DNA of 64,000 nucleotides from Fidelibacterota bacterium (GTDB lineage: Bacteria > Pseudomonadota > Alphaproteobacteria > Rhodospirillales > Rhodospirillaceae): assembly GCA_947472795.1 (NCBI GenBank), contig CANJBL010000007.1, forward strand, positions 1 through 64,000. The letters are read 5' to 3'. The notes under the pieces were generated by a model. That model had not been told where the DNA came from. It was given only the letters and a program-made list of their open reading frames with translations, and searched no databases. Below, in pieces: positions 56,984 to 64,000 of the stretch (the stretch's first letter is position 1; each line of letters opens with the position of its first letter). Both the position numbers and the translations under genes were made by a program.

Positions 56984-58969
56984 TCACAGCAGCTTGCCCA
57001 TCAGCACGACGAGGAAAGTGACGAACATGATCAGCGTCGCCGCCACCGTTCCCACCTGACGGCCAGTCTTGATGGCCGATTCCTGGCGGTCCACCTGACC
57101 GTGCTCGAAGTCATAGATCTGTTTTTCCGCGCCGGCGAATTCGGCCTTGGCCCAGGCAAAACCCTCGGCGTCCTTCTGCCGCTCTTCCGGGTTATCGAGG
57201 AAATTATAAAGCTCGGCGAGGTTGCCCTTACGGATGAGTTTGGGGATTTCCTTTTCCAGATCCTTACGCTTGTTGCGGTTCTGATAGCTGTTGATGACCG
57301 GATTCATGAGCGAGCCGACCCACATGGCCAGCCCGTACAGAGCTTCGGGACCCAAACGCCATTGCACAATGGCCAGCACCGAGAGCATGCCGATGGTGGC
57401 GCGGTCGGGCCGCGCATCGTTCATGGCGTCGATTTGCGAACCTGTTCCTTTCGCATAGCGTGCACGCAGGAAGGCCGCCACATGCCGGTCCACCGGCCAG
57501 AGTTTGGTATTGACGGTCTTGGACACGGCATCAAGGGCCGGCAGCACGCCCTTCACTTCCATCACGTATTGGGCTTCAACGAGCGGGCTCATGCAGAACT
57601 GCCATTCGTTCAGTTCGTACACGCAGCGTTCCAGCCCCGCACCCGAGTTCGGGTCTTTCATGTAGTTCTTCAGGTCGCGGAACACGGTCTCGTACTGCTG
57701 GTTTTCCGCAGCCGCCTTGCCCTGCGCATTGATCCAGTGACGCCAGAGATCGCGGTTGATGAAATCTTGGAAGGGCTGAAGCTTCTGTTTGCGCAACATC
57801 GCGATGGCCAGCGACTGCCCGAAGCCTTCCACAAAGCCACGGAATTCACGGAAACGTACCGGTGCTTTTGGATCGAGCAGCATCAATACGCGGGCGATAA
57901 TGACGTCATCGGTGTCGATCTTGTTGCCGGCGATGGTCGCCATGGCACCGGTGCTCTTGATGGCCGAAGCGATGCCGTCGGCCAGGTCATTGATCTCGTG
58001 GCCGCGACGGATCCAAATTTCCAGCGTGCCGTCAGAGATGATGCTGATGGCCTTTTCCCAGTTTTGATACATGGCGTAGGACAAAGGCCGGATGGAGTGG
58101 AACTCCTGGTCAGCGAAACGCAAAGGCCGTTGCGCGGTCGATTCCGGTTTGGCCTGGATGGGCGTGAGGCGCTTGCCATTGAGCCAGAGGTCGATGTTGG
58201 TCGCCGCCCAGCGCTGTTCAGCATCGTCCGTGAGAAGCCCGCGCAGACATTCGATCTGCGCCACAGGCATGCGCTCGTCGCCCACCAGCGCGGCGTAAGA
58301 GCCCATCTGGATCTTGCGGCGCGTGATCTCGGCGTCGGGCACGCCCTGCATGGGGTTGCGCCCAATCGCCAACATCAAGATTGTGGCGCCGAAGGCGTAC
58401 ATGTCGTCGGCGTACGTGCCGCCGCCGCGTCCCGATGGCATGGCCATGCCGGACTCGATCGTCTCCAACACGACGGGTTGATCGTGCGACGGTACGGATG
58501 TGACGCAATCGCCGAGCACGATCTTGGTGCGCTGCTCGTCCATGTAATAGAGATTGTCCGGACGAATGGAGCGGTGTGCGATGCCCTTCAGCGCCAACTC
58601 GACAAGTCCATCGGCGATAGGCTTGATGACCGCGCGCGCGAACTGGTGATCGGGAATGCGCTTGAACGTGGAGGCCATGGAATCCATCACGCGCCCACCG
58701 AGCGGCCGGTGATAGATGACGATGACGCACTTGCGCTCCGCCAGCGGCCATTCGGCCACGCCCCAATCAACCATGTGCAGCACAGCCGGAATCTCGAGGC
58801 CCTTGAGTGTGCGCATGACGCTGATGCGCGGTGGCATCTCGGGCTTGCACACGAGCGCGTACAAGGGCCGGCCTTCCTGCTTGCGGTCGGCCACTTCGTA
58901 GGCGAGCGCGTTGGGCATATCGAGCGCGGGGATCGGCCTGTCGCAGTACAGCGTGAAGCGGTCGCGCAC
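56984..58969 (-). CDS. Pseudokinase-like membrane protein, N-terminus interrupted
   Basis: A 661-residue protein resembling a eukaryotic-type Ser/Thr kinase. The catalytic-loop region reads GIAHRSIRPDNLYY: His132-Arg133-Ser134 in place of HRD, so the catalytic Asp is missing although Asn is retained. The DFG position reads GDC. The second half is not kinase-like and has hydrophobic segments near residues 545-575 and 635-657. The first possible start is GTG at 58969, without a ribosome binding site. The same frame continues upstream past a TAA (59045-59047) to an ATG at 59149, so the true N-terminus may be lost. It is 7 bp from the membrane-protein gene downstream. Confidence 0.75.
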   Translation of the reverse strand: MRDRFTLYCDRPIPALDMPNALAYEVADRKQEGRPLYALVCKPEMPPRISVMRTLKGLEIPAVLHMVDWGVAEWPLAERKCVIVIYHRPLGGRVMDSMASTFKRIPDHQFARAVIKPIADGLVELALKGIAHRSIRPDNLYYMDEQRTKIVLGDCVTSVPSHDQPVVLETIESGMAMPSGRGGGTYADDMYAFGATILMLAIGRNPMQGVPDAEITRRKIQMGSYAALVGDERMPVAQIECLRGLLTDDAEQRWAATNIDLWLNGKRLTPIQAKPESTAQRPLRFADQEFHSIRPLSYAMYQNWEKAISIISDGTLEIWIRRGHEINDLADGIASAIKSTGAMATIAGNKIDTDDVIIARVLMLLDPKAPVRFREFRGFVEGFGQSLAIAMLRKQKLQPFQDFINRDLWRHWINAQGKAAAENQQYETVFRDLKNYMKDPNSGAGLERCVYELNEWQFCMSPLVEAQYVMEVKGVLPALDAVSKTVNTKLWPVDRHVAAFLRARYAKGTGSQIDAMNDARPDRATIGMLSVLAIVQWRLGPEALYGLAMWVGSLMNPVINSYQNRNKRKDLEKEIPKLIRKGNLAELYNFLDNPEERQKDAEGFAWAKAEFAGAEKQIYDFEHGQVDRQESAIKTGRQVGTVAATLIMFVTFLVVLMGKLL

Positions 58970-59044
58970 GATGATGTAGCTGCCGTTGCCATTGCCGTTG
59001 GCTTGCGGCTGAGGTGCTTGTGGTACGGGAGTCGGAGTCTGGGT

Positions 59045-59149
59045 TTATGCAGCCGCAGCCGCCGCGGGTGCGGCAGCAGGCGCAGGTGCGGGCGTCGCTG
59101 CCTTCGTGGGGGCAGGCGCCAATCTGAGGTCCGCAGCCGCTTCGGCCAT
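59045..59149 (-). pseudogene. Probable N-terminal segment of the pseudokinase gene, ended by an in-frame TAA
   Basis: From ATG 59149 (AGGA 11 bp upstream) the frame encodes 34 residues, MAEAAADLRLAPAPTKAATP followed by an Ala/Pro run, then TAA. After the TAA the same frame continues without further stops (TQTPTPVPQAPQPQANGNG...) into the pseudokinase. The 26 codons between TAA and the GTG at 58969 contain no ATG, GTG, TTG or CTG. A single base change, a sequencing error, or readthrough would explain it; a separate leader peptide is less likely. Confidence 0.6.
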
Positions 59150-59317
59150 GGCACAACAGTCCTAAAAATTGCAGACCGGCTTCTGCCGATCTGAGGGCAT
59201 TCTAAGGGAGTGGGGTGGCGCTTACAACGTCGTTAAGCACCTGAATCAGCAGATTTTTATGGCCTAAAGCCCCAAAAATCGGCGGCCGGACCATAACTAC
59301 GGGTAGAAATGGCTCCT

Positions 59318-60607
59318 TTAGTCCGCAAAAGGATCGCGCACCAAAATCGTATCGTCGCGTTCCGGGCTGGTCGAAAGAAGCGCCACGGGGGCCTCGATCA
59401 ACTCCTCGATGCGCCGGATATACTTCACGGCCTCGGCGGGCAGCTGCGCCCAGCTGCGGGCTCCGCGCGTCGAGCAGTTCCAGGCTGGAATGGTTTCATA
59501 GATAGGCTTCACCGCCGCCTGCCCCGCCATCCCCGATGGGAAGCGGTGAATGCGCGTGCCGTTGTACTCGTAGCCGACGCACACCTTGATCTCGGTGAGG
59601 GTATCGAGCACATCGAGCTTGGTGAGTGCGATGCCCGTGATGCCGCCCGTCTTGATGGCCTGACGCACCATCACCGCATCGAACCAACCGCAGCGCCGTT
59701 TGCGCCCGGTGTTGACGCCGAATTCGTGGCCGCGTGCACCCATCAGCTCGCCGATGTCGTCGGTAAGTTCTGTCGGGAATGGGCCGGAGCCCACGCGCGT
59801 GGTGTAAGCCTTGGTGATGCCGAGCACATAACCCACCGCGCCGGGGCCGATGCTGGAGCCGGCAGCCGCTTGGCCTGAGACGGTGTTGGATGATGTGACG
59901 TACGGATACGTGCCGTGATCCACGTCGAGCATGGCGCCTTGCGCGCCTTCGAACAGGATACGCAAGCGGTCGCGCCGCGCATCGGCCATGATCTCCCACA
60001 CCGGTGCCGCGAAGGGCAGGATCTTGGGCGCGATCTCTTTGATTTGCGCGATGAGTTCGGCGCCGTCCACTTCCGGCTGGCCCATGCCGCGATAGAGCGC
60101 GTTGTGGTGGGCGAGCAACCGCTCGACCTTATAAGCGATGGTGTCATCGCTGGAGAGATCGCATACACGGATCGCGCGGCGGCCCACTTTGTCTTCGTAC
60201 GCCGGGCCGATGCCGCGTCCCGTCGTCCCGATGAGCGCCGAGCCCGCCGCACTCTCGCGCGCCTGATCCAGGCGGCCGTGCAAAGGCAGGATGAGCGAGG
60301 CGTTGTCGGCAACTTTCAGAACGTCCGCGGTGACCTTCACACCCTGTTCGCCCACGCGCTTGATCTCCGCGAGCAGCGCCCAAGGGTCTACCACCACGCC
60401 CGGGCCGATGATGGAGAGTTTGCCGCGCACCACACCGGAGGGCAGCAGCGAGAGCTTGTAGGTCTTGCCGTCGATGACCAGCGTATGGCCCGCGTTATGG
60501 CCGCCTTGGAAGCGCACGACAGCGTCCGCGCGTTCCGAGAGCCAATCGACGATCTTACCTTTACCCTCATCGCCCCACTGCGAGCCGACGACCGCTACGT
60601 TACCCAT
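59318..60607 (-). CDS. purA: Adenylosuccinate synthetase
   Basis: Converts IMP and aspartate to adenylosuccinate, using GTP. The 429 residues begin [19 protein letters not shown] with the P-loop-like GTP/IMP loop, followed by [28 protein letters not shown] and [22 protein letters not shown] motifs. The length is standard. It follows hisZ by 15 bp and is probably co-transcribed with it. Confidence 0.97.
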   Translation of the reverse strand: MGNVAVVGSQWGDEGKGKIVDWLSERADAVVRFQGGHNAGHTLVIDGKTYKLSLLPSGVVRGKLSIIGPGVVVDPWALLAEIKRVGEQGVKVTADVLKVADNASLILPLHGRLDQARESAAGSALIGTTGRGIGPAYEDKVGRRAIRVCDLSSDDTIAYKVERLLAHHNALYRGMGQPEVDGAELIAQIKEIAPKILPFAAPVWEIMADARRDRLRILFEGAQGAMLDVDHGTYPYVTSSNTVSGQAAAGSSIGPGAVGYVLGITKAYTTRVGSGPFPTELTDDIGELMGARGHEFGVNTGRKRRCGWFDAVMVRQAIKTGGITGIALTKLDVLDTLTEIKVCVGYEYNGTRIHRFPSGMAGQAAVKPIYETIPAWNCSTRGARSWAQLPAEAVKYIRRIEELIEAPVALLSTSPERDDTILVRDPFAD

Positions 60608-60622
60608 GGTGTCTCACGTCCT

Positions 60623-61759
60623 TCACGTCGAAACTTCCTTTGCCGCCTCACCGGCCAGCACGTGCGTGCAGCCGAGGCGTTTGGCTTCCGCCAGATCATC
60701 TTTGCTTTTCGCCAGGCCCGCGATCACACGCCAGCCCTTCACTTGCCATGCGGCAATTGCACTTCTGGGTGTGCCGAAGGGCGCGAACAACGTCCAACCC
60801 GCCTCCTCGCGCGGCACAACCGTCATCAACGCATCGACAAAGAACGTCGCACCCGTTGCGGTCTCGCCACCCTGGCTCAGCGTATAGCGCCCGCCGCGTC
60901 CCAACTCCCGCTGCGCGCCGCGCGCGAAGACCGAGAAGGTCACACCGGTGTGGTACTCGAAGCCGCGGTTCTCCACCGTATCAACACTCAGCGCTAGCGT
61001 GGGCGCTGCCTTGCGCACGGCTTCGGCCACATCCACCAGCCCTTGCCATGCCGCACGCGCCGCTGCCGGCAGGGCTGCCTTGGCAAGCTTGGCATTGGCG
61101 ACGTCGAAAGGCCCGGAGGCCTCCACCAATGTGGTCAACAGCGCGCCGGCCTTGCCGCCCGCCGCCGTGATCTCGGCCACGTCTTTATGATCCAGCGCGG
61201 CACGCAAGCGCTCCGCATCCGCCGGCTTTTGGTCGGCGAGAATCGCTGGCACCAGCGTCGGCAGACCGAGATCGATAGTCACGTCGCTAACGCCCAGCGC
61301 TTGCAAAGCTTCGGCGACCACGACGATGGCTTCGGCGTCCGCCGCGCCCGCCTCGGCGCCGATCAATTCAAAGCCAGCCTGCGAGAACTGGCGTTCCGGC
61401 TCCAATTGCGAGCCCTTCACGCGCAGCACTTGGCCCGCGTACATAAGGCGCAAAGGGCGCGGCGCACCGGCAAGCCGCGTGGCCGCCATGCGCGCGATCT
61501 GCGGTGTGATGTCCGCACGAACGCCCAAAGTCCGGTGCGACACGGGGTCCAGCATGCGGAAAATACGCTGGCTGAGCGTCGTGCCCATACCGGCCAGCAA
61601 TGTCTCCTCGAACTCGATGAGTGGCGGTTTCACCAACACATAGCCGTTGGCGGCAAAGCTCTTCTTCAGCCGATCGATAACAGCGGACTCATAGCCGGCA
61701 TCTGGCGCCAAAACGTCGCGCAAGCCCTCAGGCAGAAGTGTCCGGGATGTATCGCTCAT
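60623..61759 (-). CDS. hisZ: ATP phosphoribosyltransferase regulatory subunit
   Basis: Class II synthetase paralogue that activates short-form HisG in histidine synthesis. The 378 residues show the HisRS-like motif 2 (RMLDPVSHRTLGVRADITPQIARM) but lack the anticodon-binding domain and complete aminoacylation motifs. LMYAGQVLRV and RQFSQAGFELIG also fit HisZ. Its partner hisG is not in this window. The gene immediately precedes purA (15 bp). Confidence 0.9.
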   Translation of the reverse strand: MSDTSRTLLPEGLRDVLAPDAGYESAVIDRLKKSFAANGYVLVKPPLIEFEETLLAGMGTTLSQRIFRMLDPVSHRTLGVRADITPQIARMAATRLAGAPRPLRLMYAGQVLRVKGSQLEPERQFSQAGFELIGAEAGAADAEAIVVVAEALQALGVSDVTIDLGLPTLVPAILADQKPADAERLRAALDHKDVAEITAAGGKAGALLTTLVEASGPFDVANAKLAKAALPAAARAAWQGLVDVAEAVRKAAPTLALSVDTVENRGFEYHTGVTFSVFARGAQRELGRGGRYTLSQGGETATGATFFVDALMTVVPREEAGWTLFAPFGTPRSAIAAWQVKGWRVIAGLAKSKDDLAEAKRLGCTHVLAGEAAKEVST

Positions 61760-61888
61760 AATGTGTCGCTTGGGGAGATAAAGGGCCGGTTTTTCACAAA
61801 CGCGCGGTTATACGCTCCCCCTGCCCCAGCAACAAGAAAAAGGGCGGCTTAAGCCCCTCCACCTTCATCAAAACCTGGGGAAAACTCG

Positions 61889-62221
61889 TTAACGCGGCTT
61901 CTTCGCGCGCTCACGGCCGGGGATTCGCAATACCTTGCCTTCGGCGGCGGCCCGGAGGCGTTGGATCTCTCGGCGCGCCGCACCCCAGACCAGCATCGTG
62001 CCGGCAACACCGATAACAATCACCGGCAGCGCGGCCTTTAAGATCGATTGCACCGTCACGAGCATGCCCTCGCCCGCCGGCAGATCGAACTGCGTCTGGA
62101 ACAGGCCAACGGCGACAACGCCGGCAACCACGCCCAAACGCCGGCGCAACTGAATATGGACTTTGGCAAGGTCCATCTCCAGCTTCTCTTCCGCCAGACG
62201 CCCTGGGCTGAGGGGATCCAT
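61889..62221 (-). CDS. Small hypothetical membrane protein
   Basis: A 110-residue protein with two probable transmembrane helices (LGVVAGVVAVGLFQTQFDL and AALPVIVIGVAGTMLVWGA) and charged basic ends. The N-terminal helix (AEEKLEMDLAKVHIQLRRRL) is amphipathic. It lies 26 bp after serA on the same strand. No family is recognised. Confidence 0.65.
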   Translation of the reverse strand: MDPLSPGRLAEEKLEMDLAKVHIQLRRRLGVVAGVVAVGLFQTQFDLPAGEGMLVTVQSILKAALPVIVIGVAGTMLVWGAARREIQRLRAAAEGKVLRIPGRERAKKPR

Positions 62222-62247
62222 GCGGAAGAGTTTAGCCGATTTCGGAA

Positions 62248-63831
62248 TTAGAAGGCGAGGCTTTGCGCCTGCTTCACGTGCGGCAGGGCCTTCACCTTGG
62301 AGAGCAGGTCGTCGCTCACCGCCTGGTCAAGCTGCAACAGCGCGATAGCGTCGCCGCCGCTTTTGGAGCGGCCCAGATGGAAGGAGGCGATGTTCACGCC
62401 CGCTTGGCCCAAGGTCGTGCCGAGCGCGCCGATGAAACCCGGCTTGTCGGTATTGGTGACATAGAGCATGTGCGCACCCATTTCGGCTTCGATATGGATG
62501 GAATCGATATCCACCAAGCGTGGCAGGTTTCCGCCAAACAGCGTGCCCGACACCACGGCCTTGCCGCGGTCCGTTTCCACCGTCAGAGTCACCAACGTCT
62601 GATAGAAATCGTTTTTATCCCGCTTCACTTCGGTGACCTTGATGTCGCGTTCGCGCGCGATAGCCGGCGCGTTCACCATGTTCACGCTTTCCATTAAGGG
62701 ACTGAGCAGACCCTTCAACACAATAGAGGTCAGCGGGCGGGTATTGAGTTGCGCCACCGTGCCACTGTATTCCACCGTCACGCCCTTGATACCGGCCTGC
62801 ACGAGCTGGCCGGCGAAGCTGCCGAGTTCCTCGGAGAGGCGCATATAGGGCTTCAGCTTCGGTGCATCTTCCGCCGACACCGAGGCCATGTTGAGCGCAT
62901 TGGTCACGGCACCGGTCAGCAGATAGTCGGAAAGTTGTTCCGCAACTTGCAGCGCCACGTTTTCCTGAGCTTCGTTGGTCGAAGCGCCCAGGTGCGGCGT
63001 GCAGATCACCTTCTCGTTGCCAAACAGCGGATTGCTCTTCGCGGGCTCTTCTTCGAACACATCCAGCGCCGCGCCGGCCACCTGCCCGCTTTCGATGGCG
63101 GCCTTGAGGTCGGCTTCGTTGACCAAACCACCGCGCGCGCAGTTGATGATGCGCACACCCTTCTTCATCTTGGCGAAGGACTTGGCGCTGATGATGCCGC
63201 GCGTATTGTCGGTCAGCGGCGTGTGCAGGGTGATAAAATCGGCGCGGGCGAAGATGGCATCGAGGTCGGCCTTCTCCACGCCCAAGTCGCGCGCACGTTC
63301 TTCCGAGAGATAGGGATCGTACGCCAGCACCTTCATCTTCAGGCCCAGGGCGCGGTCGGCAACGATGGAGCCGATGTTGCCGCAACCGATGACACCGAGC
63401 GTCTTGCCGTAAAGCTCGACGCCCATGAACTTGTTCTTCTCCCACTTGCCGGCGTGGGTCGAAGCCGAGGCTTGGGGAATGTCGCGCGCCAGCGCCATCA
63501 TCATCGAGATGGCATGCTCGGCGGTGGTGATGGCATTGCCGAAGGGCGTGTTCATGACAACGACACCACGCCCCGTGGCTGCTTCCACATCGACGTTGTC
63601 CACGCCGATGCCGGCGCGGCCCACAACCTTCAAGTTCGGTGCTGCGGCCAGAACGTCTTTGGTGACCTTGGTGTTGGAGCGAATGGCGAGACCATCATAG
63701 TCCTTGATGATGGCGATCAGCTCTTCCGGCTTCAGGCCGGTCTTCACATCCACGTCGACGCCACGGTTCTTGAAGATCTCCACCGCCGCGGCGCTCAACT
63801 TGTCGCTGATCAGAACTCTCGGCTTAGCCAT
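62248..63831 (-). CDS. serA: D-3-phosphoglycerate dehydrogenase
   Basis: First enzyme of serine synthesis. The 527-residue protein is the long type with Rossmann NAD domain (VIGCGNIGSIVADRA), catalytic residues in NCARGGLVNE, the Glu in FEEEPAKSNPL and HLGASTNEAQ, an intervening ASB domain, and a C-terminal ACT domain (LYVTNTDKPGFIGALGTTLG) that may bind serine. The following small membrane protein is 26 bp away. serC is upstream, 56 bp away. Confidence 0.96.
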   Translation of the reverse strand: MAKPRVLISDKLSAAAVEIFKNRGVDVDVKTGLKPEELIAIIKDYDGLAIRSNTKVTKDVLAAAPNLKVVGRAGIGVDNVDVEAATGRGVVVMNTPFGNAITTAEHAISMMMALARDIPQASASTHAGKWEKNKFMGVELYGKTLGVIGCGNIGSIVADRALGLKMKVLAYDPYLSEERARDLGVEKADLDAIFARADFITLHTPLTDNTRGIISAKSFAKMKKGVRIINCARGGLVNEADLKAAIESGQVAGAALDVFEEEPAKSNPLFGNEKVICTPHLGASTNEAQENVALQVAEQLSDYLLTGAVTNALNMASVSAEDAPKLKPYMRLSEELGSFAGQLVQAGIKGVTVEYSGTVAQLNTRPLTSIVLKGLLSPLMESVNMVNAPAIARERDIKVTEVKRDKNDFYQTLVTLTVETDRGKAVVSGTLFGGNLPRLVDIDSIHIEAEMGAHMLYVTNTDKPGFIGALGTTLGQAGVNIASFHLGRSKSGGDAIALLQLDQAVSDDLLSKVKALPHVKQAQSLAF

Positions 63832-63887
63832 AACAAACGTCCTTCCCCAAACTTGTCTTATGCGCCCTTGGCTTCCCAGCGTCGCCG

Positions 63888-64000
63888 TCAGGCAGCGCCT
63901 TTAGCTTCAGTGTAAGCCCACGTGAGCCACGGCATGAGTTTCTCAAGGTCGGCGGTGTCCACCGTCGCCCCACCCCAGATGCGCAGGCCCGCCGGCGCAT
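63888..64000 (-). CDS. serC: Phosphoserine aminotransferase, C-terminal part (cut by window edge)
   Basis: The frame reads [20 protein letters not shown] then [16 protein letters not shown] and stops at 63888-63890. The RIWGGATV and PWLTWAY pattern is characteristic of the SerC C-terminus in alphaproteobacteria. The start lies beyond the window. serC-serA is a common operon, and SerC supplies the second step of serine synthesis. Confidence 0.85.
   Translation of the reverse strand, partial: APAGLRIWGGATVDTADLEKLMPWLTWAYTEAKGAA

Noticed and set aside
56960-59194. A 744-codon plus-strand open frame opposite the pseudokinase
   Set aside because: It is antisense to a frame with recognisable kinase motifs, is His/Arg/Gln-rich as mirror frames of GC-rich genes are, and has no domain of its own.

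Overview
This 64 kb window looks like chromosomal core DNA of an alphaproteobacterium. The evidence is gene order rather than database search: a complete 14-gene complex I operon nuoA-N followed by birA, coaX, rnj, proS and lolCD; a tig / clpP / clpX / lon / hup / tRNA-Val block; an editing-domain-less short ProS; a HisZ regulatory subunit; and serC-serA. Base composition is GC-rich throughout, and no phage, transposase, plasmid or CRISPR genes are visible. I cannot name the genus.

Layout, left to right. 1-9.2 kb: DUF4345 membrane protein, dnaE, a MASE1-type hybrid histidine kinase divergent from a stand-alone receiver protein, a Dps ferritin, and cspA flanked by two small related basic proteins. 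9.2-16.9 kb (minus strand): lolD, lolC, proS, a small exported protein, ribonuclease J, a DUF559 endonuclease-like gene boxed in by inverted G/C-rich palindromes, coaX, birA. 16.9-31.6 kb (minus): nuoN to nuoA, transcribed from a near-consensus promoter upstream of nuoA. Most junctions overlap or nearly touch, but the nuoI-J and nuoE-F junctions each hold about 170 bp of palindromic repeat. 31.7-39.3 kb: an accessory stretch with a TPR/2-oxoglutarate oxygenase fusion, an exported HNH-like protein, a methyltransferase, a molybdopterin oxidoreductase with its cytochrome b partner, a TbpB-like lipoprotein and an SDR enzyme.

39.3-48.7 kb (minus): tRNA-Val, hup, lon, clpX, clpP, a nine-CxxCH cytochrome c inserted between clpP and tig, tig, tRNA-Leu. 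Together these make the protein quality-control block. 48.8-56.5 kb: nnr, a D-amino-acid dehydrogenase, a PrxQ-like peroxiredoxin, several unrecognised small genes, a JAMM metalloprotease and rluD. 56.5-64 kb (minus): a membrane protein and a pseudokinase-like protein whose probable N-terminus is cut by an in-frame stop, purA, hisZ, a small membrane protein, serA and the end of serC.

The window is mostly housekeeping. The best leads are: the palindrome-boxed DUF559 gene; the cspA-flanking paralogue pair; the interrupted pseudokinase with its membrane neighbour; the receiver protein with Glu in place of the phospho-acceptor Asp; the multiheme cytochrome inside the tig-clpP block; and a family of paired palindromic repeats that has entered the nuo operon twice.
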